The notes beneath the pieces are model-generated. The model was not told the DNA's origin, ran no database searches, and worked only from the letters and a program-made list of their open reading frames with translations. This document shows, in pieces, positions 30,015 to 38,766 of a stretch of 64,000 bases of DNA. Position 1 is the stretch's first letter. Each line of letters opens with the position of its first letter. The position numbers and the translations under genes are program-made. This DNA is from Pseudoflavonifractor phocaeensis (lineage in GTDB: Bacteria > Bacillota > Clostridia > Oscillospirales > Oscillospiraceae): the NCBI RefSeq assembly GCF_021531815.1, contig NZ_JADYUM010000004.1, positions 103,732 through 167,731 of the forward strand, read 5' to 3'.

Positions 30015-30879
30015 GGCGCTGAATCGTACCGGGGGACAGGCCCCCGGAGCAGAAAAATTGCTCCGTCTGCTGAAACGGCAGGCGGAGCGGTATACCGGGG
30101 GCGACAGCACCTCCATCCCCGTGGAGACCGCCCGGGAGCTGCTGGAGTCTGTCTGCTTCTGCCTGGAGACAGGGCCGGACGGAGCGCTGCCGGAGGGGGA
30201 TCTGGAGGCGGCCTTCCAGGCGGGGTTGGACCGTGTGGAAGGAAAAATTGCCTGGGGCCGGGCATTGTGGGAGGCAGTGAAGGACCATATGCCGCCGGTG
30301 GAAAGCCGGTCCATGGACGACACGGTGGCGGGAATCGGAACCTTTTGGGCGCGCTATGACTACCGGCTGTTCGCCCACCTGGTCCCCTGTGACATCGACT
30401 ACCAGCTGGCCATCCCGGTGTCGGAACAGCTGCGGGGGGTGGACTATGTCAACGCCTATCTTACCCATTTGTGGGTGGAAAACCACTTCCTTCGCTGCTT
30501 TTCCGGGCAACGGGAGAAGGCCCTGCTGGAGGGGTATTGCCCCGATTACAGGACGTTGCTGGTCAACCTGTTTGAGCCGGTCTTCGCCGCGGCGCTGGGC
30601 CTGGAGCTGTTGGGCAGGGACCCGGCGGAATTGAACCTGACCCCGGCAGATCGGGAGGAGCTGACGGCGCTGTTCCGGGACCTGCCCCGGCGGCAGATGG
30701 AAGAACTGCTGGAGCAGGGGGCGGACCGGCTGGCCCAAAGACTGGAACTGGCCGGGCAGAAAAGCCGGGAGTATCTCAGAGAGTGCGGCCGGTCCTTGGC
30801 GCCCAGGATCGCCGCCGCCCGGGATGTGGGCGGCATGGAAGGGGTATTTCCGGGGAATGGTCAGGCGTCAGGAGGATAG
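30001..30879 (+). CDS. Lineage-specific protein resembling DUF6179
   Basis: The start overlaps the end of the preceding gene by 14 bases, so translation is coupled. The 292-residue, mainly helical protein has QAERYTGGDSTSIPVETARE, TFWARYDYRLFAHLVPCDIDYQL in the middle, and LLVNLFEPVFAAALGLELLG. No signal peptide or membrane segment. It ends 12 bases inside the oppositely transcribed TAXI gene. Function unknown. Confidence 0.55.
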   Translation: MRNGEALNRTGGQAPGAEKLLRLLKRQAERYTGGDSTSIPVETARELLESVCFCLETGPDGALPEGDLEAAFQAGLDRVEGKIAWGRALWEAVKDHMPPVESRSMDDTVAGIGTFWARYDYRLFAHLVPCDIDYQLAIPVSEQLRGVDYVNAYLTHLWVENHFLRCFSGQREKALLEGYCPDYRTLLVNLFEPVFAAALGLELLGRDPAELNLTPADREELTALFRDLPRRQMEELLEQGADRLAQRLELAGQKSREYLRECGRSLAPRIAAARDVGGMEGVFPGNGQASGG

Positions 30880-31821
30880 GGAGTCGTAAAACGCCTCGGC
30901 GCCCTTGTGGAGCGGGATGGGGAGGTCCTCATACAAAAAGCCGTCCAGGACCATATCGGCCATGGCGGGGTGCTCCTGGGCCAACGCCTCCCGGGCGTCC
31001 CACAGCCCCTGGGTCAGGGAGCGGACCAGCTCCTCGTCCATGGAGGCGTTGACGCACAGCAGGGCCTTCACCCCAAAGGTCTGGATGTCCGTCCGTTGAC
31101 CGGAATAGGTCCCGGCGGGGATGACGGCGGGGGTGTAGATGGGATGGAGCGACAAAATGGTGTCCAGCTCCTCCTGGGTGTAAGCCAGGACGCGGCAGGA
31201 GACCTGGTCGGTGAGCTGGCTCAGCCCCCGGATGGGGATGCCGGAGAAGCCGTGGATGGCGTCCAGCTTGCCCTGGATCACCTGCTCCGTCCCGGCGCCC
31301 AAGCCGCAGTTTTCCAACGTGGCACTGGATTTGTCCAGACCGAGAACCTGGATGGCAGCCAGGGCGGCCAGTTCTGTGGTGGAGTTTTCCGGTCCCACGC
31401 CAATATGCATCTCCATCAGGTCGTGGACATAGCGGGCGCCGGTGGAGACGGGCGCAATCCAGTTGGAGACGCTGGTAAACACGGCGGCAATGGCCCGCAG
31501 CTCCGTGCCGTTCCCATCGGGATCGTGGAAAGCGGTGTAGGCCGCGTCGCCGGAGACCAGGGCCAGGTCCACCTGTCCGTCGGCCAGATTCTGGATATTC
31601 ATGACGGAGCCGGTGGACGCACCCACGTTGATCCGGAGCTGATCGGTGCTCAGAGCCTCGGCAATGGCGCTGCCCACGGGGTACATGGTCCCGCCGCTAT
31701 CGGCTGTGCCGATAGTCAGCACATGGAGCGGGGCGGAAGCGGATGGGCCGGGGCTCTGGCAGCCGGCGGCGAGGAGAAAGGCCGCAAGAGCCAACAGGGC
31801 AAGCAGACGTCTGGGCCGCAT
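30868..31821 (-). CDS. TAXI-family TRAP substrate-binding lipoprotein
   Basis: With ATG at 31821 (AGGTG 7 bases upstream) the 317-residue precursor has a lipoprotein signal: LLALLALAAFLLAAGC with the lipobox Cys. Then come the TAXI features: IGTADSGGTMYPVGSAIAEA, VGASTGSVMNIQNL, LALVSGDAAYTAF and VGPENSTTELAALA. TAXI proteins bind glutamate-like or other acids for TRAP transporters. No TRAP membrane subunits are visible next to it; the nearest transporter is gltS to the right, separated by a terminator. It could be an orphan binding protein, possibly supplying a signal to the nearby sensor kinase. Confidence 0.85.
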   Translation of the reverse strand: MRPRRLLALLALAAFLLAAGCQSPGPSASAPLHVLTIGTADSGGTMYPVGSAIAEALSTDQLRINVGASTGSVMNIQNLADGQVDLALVSGDAAYTAFHDPDGNGTELRAIAAVFTSVSNWIAPVSTGARYVHDLMEMHIGVGPENSTTELAALAAIQVLGLDKSSATLENCGLGAGTEQVIQGKLDAIHGFSGIPIRGLSQLTDQVSCRVLAYTQEELDTILSLHPIYTPAVIPAGTYSGQRTDIQTFGVKALLCVNASMDEELVRSLTQGLWDAREALAQEHPAMADMVLDGFLYEDLPIPLHKGAEAFYDSLSS

Positions 31822-31897
31822 ATGGGTCACCTGCCTTTCTCAATGGATGTACCATTAAAATATACCACAGAATGAAGTCCCCCACAAGGAAAAGACG

Positions 31898-31931
31898 AAA
31901 AAAGACTGCGGAAGATACCGCAGTCTTTTTT
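31898..31931. terminator. Bidirectional terminator between gltS and TAXI genes
   Basis: AAAAAAGACTGCGG / CCGCAGTCTTTTTT around AAGATA, a perfect symmetric hairpin. It ends the gltS transcript on the minus strand. Confidence 0.9.
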
Positions 31932-31955
31932 CGTGAAGAAATGGGAGAGGAAAAA

Positions 31956-33212
31956 TCAAGCGACAAAACCACCGAACAGGGAGAGGAAAATGGGATTGTA
32001 GATGTCGTCGATCAGCACGGCCAGGGAGGGGTAGAGGACCCAGGCCACATTGTGCCAGCCGTACTGGTCCATGACAGCCTTCTCATTGGCCACAGCGTTG
32101 GGACCGGAGCCACAGCCCCAGCCGCAGTTGCCGGCGGTCATGACGGCGGCGCCGTAGTCGCGGCCGAACAGGTTGAAGGAGACGAAGATGCCAAACAGGG
32201 TGATCAGGATGGCCTGGGCCACCAGGATGACGCCCATCTGGCCGGCGACGGGGGCCAGGGCGGTGATGTCGATGGTCATAAGTACCAGCGCCAGGTAGAG
32301 TTCCAGGAACATATGCTCGATGGCGTCCACTTCAGGCGTGTAGAACTTGATGTTGGCGGCCTCCATCACGTTGCGGGCGATGGCGCCGGCGAACAGGCAG
32401 CCGATGAACTTGGGCATCTCGATCATGGGGATGTTGTCCAGCAGGCAGTAGATGGGCATGCCCAAGGCGCACAGCAGCAGACACATGGCGAACATGGAGA
32501 TCATGCGGCCGTTGTTCAGCTCGGGGACCGCACCGGAGGCAACGGCTTCGGGCTTGTCGTTGGGGTCGGACTTCAGGTGGTGACGGCTGATGAGGAAAGC
32601 GGCCACGGGACCGCCGATCAGAGAACCCATGATGTTGCCCAGAGTGCCGGCGGCCACGCCCACGGTGGTGGCGGACTCGGGGGCGCCGAACTTCTCGATG
32701 AAGATGGGACCGAAGGCGGAGGCGGTGCCAACGCCGCCGGACATGGCGGCGGAGGAGCACTGGAGCGCCAGCAGGGGGTGCAGGCCCACCAGGTTGCCCA
32801 CCAGTACGCCCACCACATCCTGGAGGGTGATGAGCAGGCAGGCGGCGAGGGCAATCATGGCGCACAGCTTACCACCGGCTTTTTTCAGCATCTTGAAGCT
32901 GAATCCGAAGCCCACGCACATGAAGAACAGGTTCTGGCACAGGTCCTTGACCACCTTCACATCGAAGGACAGGGCGATGATCCCGGTACCCTTCAACAGG
33001 GCGACCGCGATGGAGAACAGCAGGCCGGACACCACCGGCGCGGGAATGGCGAACTTCCGCAGCAGGGAGGAGCGCCCTACGATGGCGCGTCCCAGGAAGA
33101 TCACCAGGGCGGCAAAGCCCAGGCTGGTCAGGTACTCGAATTTGAAGGAGATGACTGCTCCGTCCACACCGGGGGTGAGAGTGCCAAAGTAACTGAGAAT
33201 GGTTTCCAACAT
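31956..33212 (-). CDS. gltS: Sodium/glutamate symporter GltS
   Basis: The ATG at 33212 lies after AAAGGAGG. The 418-residue protein is a polytopic membrane carrier with the GltS pattern: an N-terminal series (SLGFAALVIFLGRAIVGR), a central glycine-rich loop SAAMSGGVGTASAFGP, and in the second half LNNGRMISMFAMCLLLCALG with a late GNCGWGCGSGPNAVANEKAV. GltS imports glutamate with sodium. It fits the glutamate-fermenting gene cluster 23 kb away and the adjacent two-component system, which probably regulates it. Confidence 0.92.
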   Translation of the reverse strand: MLETILSYFGTLTPGVDGAVISFKFEYLTSLGFAALVIFLGRAIVGRSSLLRKFAIPAPVVSGLLFSIAVALLKGTGIIALSFDVKVVKDLCQNLFFMCVGFGFSFKMLKKAGGKLCAMIALAACLLITLQDVVGVLVGNLVGLHPLLALQCSSAAMSGGVGTASAFGPIFIEKFGAPESATTVGVAAGTLGNIMGSLIGGPVAAFLISRHHLKSDPNDKPEAVASGAVPELNNGRMISMFAMCLLLCALGMPIYCLLDNIPMIEMPKFIGCLFAGAIARNVMEAANIKFYTPEVDAIEHMFLELYLALVLMTIDITALAPVAGQMGVILVAQAILITLFGIFVSFNLFGRDYGAAVMTAGNCGWGCGSGPNAVANEKAVMDQYGWHNVAWVLYPSLAVLIDDIYNPIFLSLFGGFVA

Positions 33213-33271
33213 GACACAGGTTCCTCCTTTTCTCATGGCAGTTTTTCTGAAAACTGCTTCTCTTGGCGTAA

Positions 33272-33300
33272 AGATTATGTGAAAAAGAGGAAAAGGTCAA
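33272..33300 (-). promoter_or_regulatory. Promoter of gltS
   Basis: On the minus strand TTGACC (33295-33300), 17 bp, TAATCT (33272-33277). Confidence 0.75.
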
Positions 33301-33318
33301 TTTTAAGTAATTAACGAA

Positions 33319-33339
33319 CTACTTTCGTAAGTAAAGTAG
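33319..33339. promoter_or_regulatory. Inverted repeat upstream of the gltS promoter, possible operator
   Basis: CTACTTT-CGTAAGT-AAAGTAG, perfect 7-bp arms, centred about 28 bp upstream of the -35 box. This is a suitable place for an activating response regulator. Confidence 0.45.
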
Positions 33340-33365
33340 AAAAAACTCTGGTGATTGTACACAAG

Positions 33366-34061
33366 TTACAGGGCCGCGGATTTGAGAGAATAACGAATGG
33401 CTGGACGTCCGCCCGTCTGATAGTCGATGGAACTGACGATCTCGCCCGCCTCCGCCATGTGGTTGACGTAGCGCCGGATGGTGATGCGGGAGAGACCCAG
33501 GTGTTCCGCGACCTGCTCGCTGGTGAATTGGCAGCCGGGGTGGTCGGCGAAAAAGCACCGTACTTTGTCCAGCGTCCCCGCGTTCAGCCCCTTGGCCAGG
33601 GGGACGGCCGCGGCGGCGGGGGGATCGGAACGGCCTCGGACCAGGCAGTCGATGGAGGACTGGTCCAGGCAGGGAGCCCCGTCCTCCAGCAGCTGCTGCG
33701 CCTGGACAAAGCGCTCCAGAGCCTGTTGAAACCGGGCGTACTGGAAGGGTTTGACCAAATAATCCAGCACGCCCCGGGAGAGCATCCCCTGGACGATCTG
33801 GCTGTCGCTGGCTGAGGTGACCATGATGACGGCGGGGGCCTTGCCCATGGCGTGGAGGCGGTCTAAAAACTCCATCCCGGTCATGGAGGGGGTGTAGTAG
33901 TCCAGAATCACCAGGTCCGCAGGGTGGGAGGACAGGTAATCCAGCCCCTCCATTCCGTTTTTGCACAGACGGGCCACCTGAAAGGCGGAATCCATCTCCA
34001 CATACCGCCGGTCAATGGCAGCCACCATGGGGTCGTCCTCAACGATCACAACTTGATACAT
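33366..34061 (-). CDS. Response regulator, CitB/DcuR type
   Basis: The 231-residue protein has a receiver domain: EDD at 8-10, phosphoacceptor D54 in LVILDYYTP, and the conserved Thr and Lys (VTSAS, YLVKPF) that follow. The C-terminal part (FTSEQVAEHLGLSRITIRRYVNHMAEAGEIV) is the HTH of the CitB/DcuR group rather than OmpR or NarL. It lies 3 bases after the sensor kinase on the same strand and is followed by gltS. It likely activates gltS in response to a C4/C5 acid. Confidence 0.9.
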   Translation of the reverse strand: MYQVVIVEDDPMVAAIDRRYVEMDSAFQVARLCKNGMEGLDYLSSHPADLVILDYYTPSMTGMEFLDRLHAMGKAPAVIMVTSASDSQIVQGMLSRGVLDYLVKPFQYARFQQALERFVQAQQLLEDGAPCLDQSSIDCLVRGRSDPPAAAAVPLAKGLNAGTLDKVRCFFADHPGCQFTSEQVAEHLGLSRITIRRYVNHMAEAGEIVSSIDYQTGGRPAIRYSLKSAAL

Positions 34062-34064
34062 GGC

Positions 34065-35666
34065 TCACGGCTCCTCTCGTGTAAAGGTCAGGGTAAAGCA
34101 GGTGCCCTCTCCCGGTTCGGTGTCCACCTGGATGCTCCCGTGGTTTTGGCGGACCAGCTGGTCCACCAGGTAGAGCCCCAGACCCCGCCCCTCCCCCTTG
34201 GAGGAGCGGCCCTTTTCCCAGATGTAGGGCAGCCACTGGGGATCGATGCCGCCCCCGGTGTCCTGGCAGAGGATCAGGTTGCAGTCCGGGCGGCAGTAGA
34301 GGGAGAGCTTGATCTCCTTGACTTCGGGCTGGCTACGGGAGAGTTCCTCAATGGCGTTTTCCATCAGGTTGCCCAGGATGGTGGCGCAGTCATCGGCGGG
34401 GAGGAGCAGGTCCTCCTCCCGGCAGTAGCTGTCCTGGGACACGGTGAGCAGGATGCCCAGCTCCGCCGCGTGCATCATCTTGCCGATGATCAGCGCGCAC
34501 AGGTGGGGGGCGCGGATACAGTCCGCCGTCTCCCGGATGGACTGGCTGGAGACCAGGCTGCTGTTCATGATAAACTGGATGGCGGCCTGGGTCTGGCCGG
34601 TCTGGAGGTAGCCCAGGATCACGTGGAGCTTGTTCATGAACTCGTGGTTGAAAAAGCGGAGGGTGTCCAGCATGTACCGGGTACCGGACAGCTCGTCGGA
34701 CAACTTGCGCATCTCCGTTTTGTCCTGGAAGATGTTCAGCACGCCCTGATAGCCGTTTTCGCCCCGGATGGGAACCTCGCTGGCCAGGATCTGCCGGTCG
34801 CCTAGGACCAGGGAGCGGTTGTGGTTGGACTGACCGCTTTGAGCTACGCTGACGCACAGGCTTTCCGGGAAAAACCGGGTCAGGGGCTGGCCCAGGAGGG
34901 TATCCTCTGCCGGCTGGAACAGCTGCCGTCCCGGTTCGTTGGCAAAAATCACGGTCCCGGAGGGATCGGTGGCGATCAGCCCCTCCTCGATGGAGTTGAG
35001 AAGGTCGTCCTGCTGCAAATAGAGGGCCAGCAGCTCGTCAGGGCGGTGGCCGCGGAGGGAGCCCTTCAGCAGGGTGACCAGCCCCCGGGACAGCAGGAAG
35101 GCGGCCAGCAGGGCGGCGCAGAGGATCAGGACAAAGACCAGGATCAGGGAGAGGCTGCGCTGCATAATGTCCGAGCTGAAAATGGCCACGGTGACAAAGC
35201 CCAGGATCTCGCCGCTGGCGGAACAGATGGCGTGAAAGGCTTTGCGCTGGCTTCCATGGGTCCCGTGGCCGGTGGTGATGTAGGGAGCGGCGCCCGCCAA
35301 AATGGGAGCTTCTTCTCCGGACATGAAGGTCTCGCCGGTTTCCTGGCGGCTGGTGTGGTAGAACCGCAGCCCTTCCCGGTCGTAGACGGCGATCACATCC
35401 AGCTCCGGATAGCTCTGGTGGAGCCGGTCGAGCTGCCGGGTCACCTGGCTGTCGGGGTAGCCCCGTTCCAGCATCTGTACCACATTGTCCTGGGAGGCGA
35501 TGTAGCTGGCGGTGCTGCTGATGACGGAGTCCAGGGATTGAAAGTGGCGGGTCAGGTCGTAGGACAGGGTCAGGCAGAGGGTGATGAGCAGGAGCAGGGC
35601 GCTGGTGGCGAAAAAACTGAGAAACAGCTGCTTTTCCAGGGGGAACTGTTTGAATTTTCGTATCAT
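34065..35666 (-). CDS. Sensor histidine kinase, CitA/DcuS type
   Basis: The ATG at 35666 follows AGGTG. The 533-residue protein has an N-terminal membrane segment (SFFATSALLLLITLCLTLS), a periplasmic sensor of PAS/Cache type (FYHTSRQETGETFMSGEE, followed by AAPYITTGHGTHG), a second membrane segment (SLILVFVLILCAALLAAFLLS), a cytoplasmic PAS domain (SIEEGLIATDPSGTVIFANEPG), the phosphoacceptor helix FFNHEFMNKLHVILGYLQ, and a HATPase with GNLMENAIEEL and GGGIDP. That is the order in CitA/DcuS sensors of citrate, dicarboxylates or glutamate. The ligand is not evident. Confidence 0.9.
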   Translation of the reverse strand: MIRKFKQFPLEKQLFLSFFATSALLLLITLCLTLSYDLTRHFQSLDSVISSTASYIASQDNVVQMLERGYPDSQVTRQLDRLHQSYPELDVIAVYDREGLRFYHTSRQETGETFMSGEEAPILAGAAPYITTGHGTHGSQRKAFHAICSASGEILGFVTVAIFSSDIMQRSLSLILVFVLILCAALLAAFLLSRGLVTLLKGSLRGHRPDELLALYLQQDDLLNSIEEGLIATDPSGTVIFANEPGRQLFQPAEDTLLGQPLTRFFPESLCVSVAQSGQSNHNRSLVLGDRQILASEVPIRGENGYQGVLNIFQDKTEMRKLSDELSGTRYMLDTLRFFNHEFMNKLHVILGYLQTGQTQAAIQFIMNSSLVSSQSIRETADCIRAPHLCALIIGKMMHAAELGILLTVSQDSYCREEDLLLPADDCATILGNLMENAIEELSRSQPEVKEIKLSLYCRPDCNLILCQDTGGGIDPQWLPYIWEKGRSSKGEGRGLGLYLVDQLVRQNHGSIQVDTEPGEGTCFTLTFTREEP

Positions 35667-35783
35667 GTCGCACCTCACAGGGCCGGGGCGTAAAAGATTT
35701 TACGGAATGACGCAGGAAGGCCCGCCGGTAAACCGTAAATCTTATTATACAAAACTTTGCCGGGAATGAACAGGGGGGAGACG

Positions 35784-35820
35784 AAAAAAGGGTCCCGGAA
35801 CGTGTTTCGTTCCGGGACCC
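35784..35820 (-). terminator. Terminator of rpsB-tsf
   Basis: On the minus strand GGGTCCCGGAAC / GTTCCGGGACCC with TTTTTT. Confidence 0.9.
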
Positions 35821-35839
35821 TGGTGCTGTGAAGGGGAAA

Positions 35840-36760
35840 TTACTTGATCATGGAAGCGACTTCGGCAGCGAAGTCGTCCTCCTTCTTCTCGATGCCCTCG
35901 CCGGTCTCGAAGCGGGTGAAGGCCTTGACGGTGATCTTGCCGCCCAGCTGCTTGGCAACCTCGGCCACGTGCTTCTCCACGGAGATCTTGTTCTCCTTGA
36001 CGAAGGCCTGCTGCAGCAGGCAGTTCTCCTCGTAGTACTTGCCCAGCTTGCCGATGACGATCTTCTCCTTGACCTGCAGGGGCTTGGAGGCCATCTTGGG
36101 GTCGTTGTCCATCTGAGCCAGCTGGATCTCCTTCTCCTTGTCCAGAGTGGCCTGATCCACGTCGGACTTGTCCAGGAAGGAGGGGTTCATAGCGGCGATC
36201 TGCATGGCCACGTCCTTGCCCAGCTCCACGACCTTGCCGGCCTCGATGCCCTCGACGGCCAGGTTGACCAGCACGCCGATCTTGCCGCCCATGTGGATGT
36301 AGGGCACGTTGACGCCCTCGGCATAGCGGACGAAGCGGCGGATCTGGATGTTCTCACCGATGGACAGCACCTTGTCGGCGGTGACGTCGGCCACGGTACG
36401 GTCGGTGCCGGGGTACTTGCAGGCCTTCAGGGCCTCCACGTCGGCGGGGTTCTCGGTGGCCACCACGGTGGCAACAGCCTTGACGAAGTCCTGGAAGACC
36501 TCGTTCTTGGCCACGAAGTCGGTCTGGGAGTTGACCTCGAGGATGACGCCCACGCCGTTGTCGGCCACGATGGCGTAGGAAACGCCCTCGGCGGCCACCT
36601 TGCCGGCCTTCTTGGTCTGGGCGGCGAGGCCCTTCTCGCGCAGCCACTCGATGGCCTTGTCCATATCGCCCTCAGAAGCGGTGAGGGCCTTCTTGCAGTC
36701 CATCATGCCGACGCCGGTCATCTCGCGCAGCTTCTGTACGTCCTTAGCAGTAATAGCCAT
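35840..36760 (-). CDS. tsf: Elongation factor Ts
   Basis: The ATG at 36760 follows GGAGGTAAT. The 306-residue protein begins MAITAKDVQKLREMTGVGMM and continues DCKKALTASEGDMDKAIEWLR, the EF-Tu-binding UBA head, and later VEVNSQTDFVAKN-like EVNSQTDFVAKNEVFQDFVK. It exchanges GDP for GTP on EF-Tu. Second gene of the rpsB-tsf operon; normal length. Confidence 0.97.
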   Translation of the reverse strand: MAITAKDVQKLREMTGVGMMDCKKALTASEGDMDKAIEWLREKGLAAQTKKAGKVAAEGVSYAIVADNGVGVILEVNSQTDFVAKNEVFQDFVKAVATVVATENPADVEALKACKYPGTDRTVADVTADKVLSIGENIQIRRFVRYAEGVNVPYIHMGGKIGVLVNLAVEGIEAGKVVELGKDVAMQIAAMNPSFLDKSDVDQATLDKEKEIQLAQMDNDPKMASKPLQVKEKIVIGKLGKYYEENCLLQQAFVKENKISVEKHVAEVAKQLGGKITVKAFTRFETGEGIEKKEDDFAAEVASMIK

Positions 36761-36859
36761 ATTGATTACCTCCATTTTATCTCAGGCCGGGGAACCGGCC
36801 GTTCTGTTGAAAACAGGAACAGCGCCCGCCCGCCGGGCGGGCGCTGTCAAAATCAAAAA

Positions 36860-37588
36860 TTACTCGGCGGCGGGAGCCTCAGCCTCAGCGGCGGGGGCCT
36901 CATCCTGACCCTGCTTGCCCTCCTGGATGGCGTTGGCCATGACAGAGGAGATCAACTTGATGGCGCGGATGGCGTCGTCGTTGCCGGGGATGACGTAGTC
37001 GATCTCGTCGGGATCACAGTTGGTGTCCACGATGGCGACGATGGGAATACCCAGCTTGCGGGCCTCGTTGATGGCGTTGCGCTCCTTGCGGGGGTCGACC
37101 ACGAACAGGGCGCCGGGGAGCTTCTTCATCTCGGTGACGCCGCCCAGATACTTCTCCAGCTTGGCGATCTCGCCCATGTGCTTCATGACTTCCTTCTTGG
37201 GCAGCATGTCGAAGGTGCCGTCCTCCTGCATCTTCTTCAGCTGGTTCAGACGGTCCACGCGGCCGCGCATGGTCTTGAAGTTGGTGAGCATGCCGCCCAG
37301 CCAGCGGGCGTTGACCCAGTACATGCCGACGCGGGAAGCCTCTTCCTTGATGGCCTCCTGAGCCTGCTTCTTGGTGCCCACGAAGAGGATGGTCTCGCCC
37401 TTCTCGCCCAGCTCACGGACGAAGTTGTAGGCCTCTTCCAGCTTCTTCACGGTCTTCTGCAGGTCGATGATATAGATGCCGTTGCGCTCGGTGTAGATGT
37501 AGGTGGCCATCTTGGGGTTCCACCGACGGGTCTGGTGGCCGAAGTGAACGCCGGCCTCCAGCAGCTGCTTCATAGATACGACTGCCAT
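36860..37588 (-). CDS. rpsB: 30S ribosomal protein S2
   Basis: The 242-residue protein starts [20 protein letters not shown] and contains [35 protein letters not shown] and [21 protein letters not shown], all typical of S2. The C-terminus is extended by an Ala/Glu-rich tail. First gene of the operon with tsf. Confidence 0.97.
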   Translation of the reverse strand: MAVVSMKQLLEAGVHFGHQTRRWNPKMATYIYTERNGIYIIDLQKTVKKLEEAYNFVRELGEKGETILFVGTKKQAQEAIKEEASRVGMYWVNARWLGGMLTNFKTMRGRVDRLNQLKKMQEDGTFDMLPKKEVMKHMGEIAKLEKYLGGVTEMKKLPGALFVVDPRKERNAINEARKLGIPIVAIVDTNCDPDEIDYVIPGNDDAIRAIKLISSVMANAIQEGKQGQDEAPAAEAEAPAAE

Positions 37589-37704
37589 GGTTGTTTCCTC
37601 CTGTTATTTCAGTTGATTCTTCTGGGGGCATCATGTCCTCCGCCAACCGGGCACATGTCCGGCACCGGGCGAAAAATCCGCACTCCCACGCATAATGCTT
37701 TGGT

Positions 37705-37733
37705 ATCTTACCACAGTTTCCATGGGATTGCAA
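37705..37733 (-). promoter_or_regulatory. Promoter of rpsB-tsf
   Basis: On the minus strand TTGCAA (37728-37733), 17 bp, TAAGAT (37705-37710), leaving a leader of about 110 bases. Confidence 0.75.
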
Positions 37734-37864
37734 TAGTTTTTTCCGGTTCCAAGAAGAAAAATTCCTGATTTTGCCGCTGGAGCCGGAAAAAGCGTGGAAA
37801 ACCAGGCGGGATCTGGAAGCGGAGGAGGGGTGGAAAATCCCGAGAAGTTTTTTGAAAAAAGAGG

Positions 37865-37893
37865 TTGCTTTTCCGGGAAAACTATGCTATTAT
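37865..37893 (+). promoter_or_regulatory. Promoter of rpmE
   Basis: TTGCTT at 37865-37870, 17 bp, TATTAT at 37888-37893. Confidence 0.75.
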
Positions 37894-37945
37894 ATCAGAT
37901 GCGTTTACGAAACCATCCTCCCATCGGAGAAAGAGGTGAATATAA

Positions 37946-38149
37946 ATGAAGGAAGGCCTCCACCCCAACTATCAGCAGACCACCATCCGGTGCGCCTGCG
38001 GCAATGTGATCGAGACCGGTTCTACCAAGAAGGACATCCGTGTTGAAGTGTGCTCCAAGTGTCACCCCTTCTACACTGGCAAGCAGAAGATGGTGGACAC
38101 CGGTGGCCGTGTCAGCCGCTTCAACAAGAAGTTTGGTCTGGACAAGTAA
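37946..38149 (+). CDS. rpmE: 50S ribosomal protein L31, zinc form
   Basis: The 67-residue protein has C18 and C20-type Cys in RCACGN and the pair CSKC at about 36-39, plus HPNYQQT and [17 protein letters not shown]. These Cys mark the zinc-containing RpmE rather than the zinc-free YtiA type. A good GAAAGAGGTG precedes the ATG; a terminator follows. Confidence 0.97.
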   Translation: MKEGLHPNYQQTTIRCACGNVIETGSTKKDIRVEVCSKCHPFYTGKQKMVDTGGRVSRFNKKFGLDK

Positions 38150-38161
38150 GATCCTGCTTTC

Positions 38162-38195
38162 AAAAGCCGCGCCGAGTATTCGGTGCGGCTTTTTG
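38162..38195 (+). terminator. Terminator of rpmE
   Basis: AAAAGCCGC / GCGGCTTTTT with inner GCCGA/CGGT pairing. Confidence 0.85.
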
Positions 38196-38265
38196 CAAAT
38201 TTCAGGCCCGGTATCAAAGCCGGCCCCCTGGCATAAACTGAATTATCATCACAGGAGGTATCATC

Positions 38266-38766
38266 ATGCTTCATTCTGTCGATCCCAAGACTCTCAGTGA
38301 AAACGTATTTTCCCTCATCGGTGACAAGTGGATGCTTATTACCGCCGGTACGGCGGAGCGGTGCAACACCATGACCGCCTCCTGGGGCGGCCTGGGCGTG
38401 ATCTGGGGCGCGCCCGCCGCCACCTGCTATATCCGTCCCCAGCGGTATACCAAGGAGTTTGTGGACCGGGAGGAGTATTTTACCCTGACCTTTTTCGGCG
38501 AGGAGTGGCGCAAAGCGCTGGCCCTTTGCGGCTCCAAGAGCGGCCGGGACGTGGACAAGGTGAAGGAGTGCGGCTTCACGGTGAAGACCGCCGCCTGCGG
38601 CGCGCCCTATTTTGAGGAAGCCGACCTGGTCCTGGTCTGCCGCAAGCGCTTTGCCCAGGAGATGGACCCCGCCAATATTCCCAATGATGTGAAGGAGAAG
38701 TGGTATCCTGATCAGGACTACCACACCATGTATATCGGCGAGATCGTTGATGTCCTGCAAAAGTAA
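38266..38766 (+). CDS. Flavin reductase-like split-barrel protein
   Basis: The 166-residue protein resembles small FMN-binding split-barrel flavin reductases: GDKWMLITAGTAERCNTMTA, SWGGLGVIWGAPAATCYIRP, RYTKEFVDREEYFTLTFF. An AGGAGG precedes the ATG. Enzymes of this fold reduce FMN with NAD(P)H or are flavoproteins of unknown substrate. Downstream is copy 1 of an intergenic repeat whose terminal repeat overlaps the stop codon. Confidence 0.85.
   Translation: MLHSVDPKTLSENVFSLIGDKWMLITAGTAERCNTMTASWGGLGVIWGAPAATCYIRPQRYTKEFVDREEYFTLTFFGEEWRKALALCGSKSGRDVDKVKECGFTVKTAACGAPYFEEADLVLVCRKRFAQEMDPANIPNDVKEKWYPDQDYHTMYIGEIVDVLQK

Larger units (their letters stand above)
37589..37945. other. Divergent regulatory region of rpsB and rpmE
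   Basis: No gene is seen. The region holds the rpsB promoter (minus) at 37705-37733 and the rpmE promoter (plus) at 37865-37893, separated by a GC-rich stretch with no clear frame or ribosome binding site. Confidence 0.6.

Noticed and set aside
31743..33314. Long Gly/His-rich frame opposite gltS
   Set aside because: Antisense to a clear membrane transporter; composition is that of a high-GC shadow frame.
35828..37768. Long Leu/His/Asp-rich frame opposite tsf and rpsB
   Set aside because: Shadow of two conserved genes on the other strand.
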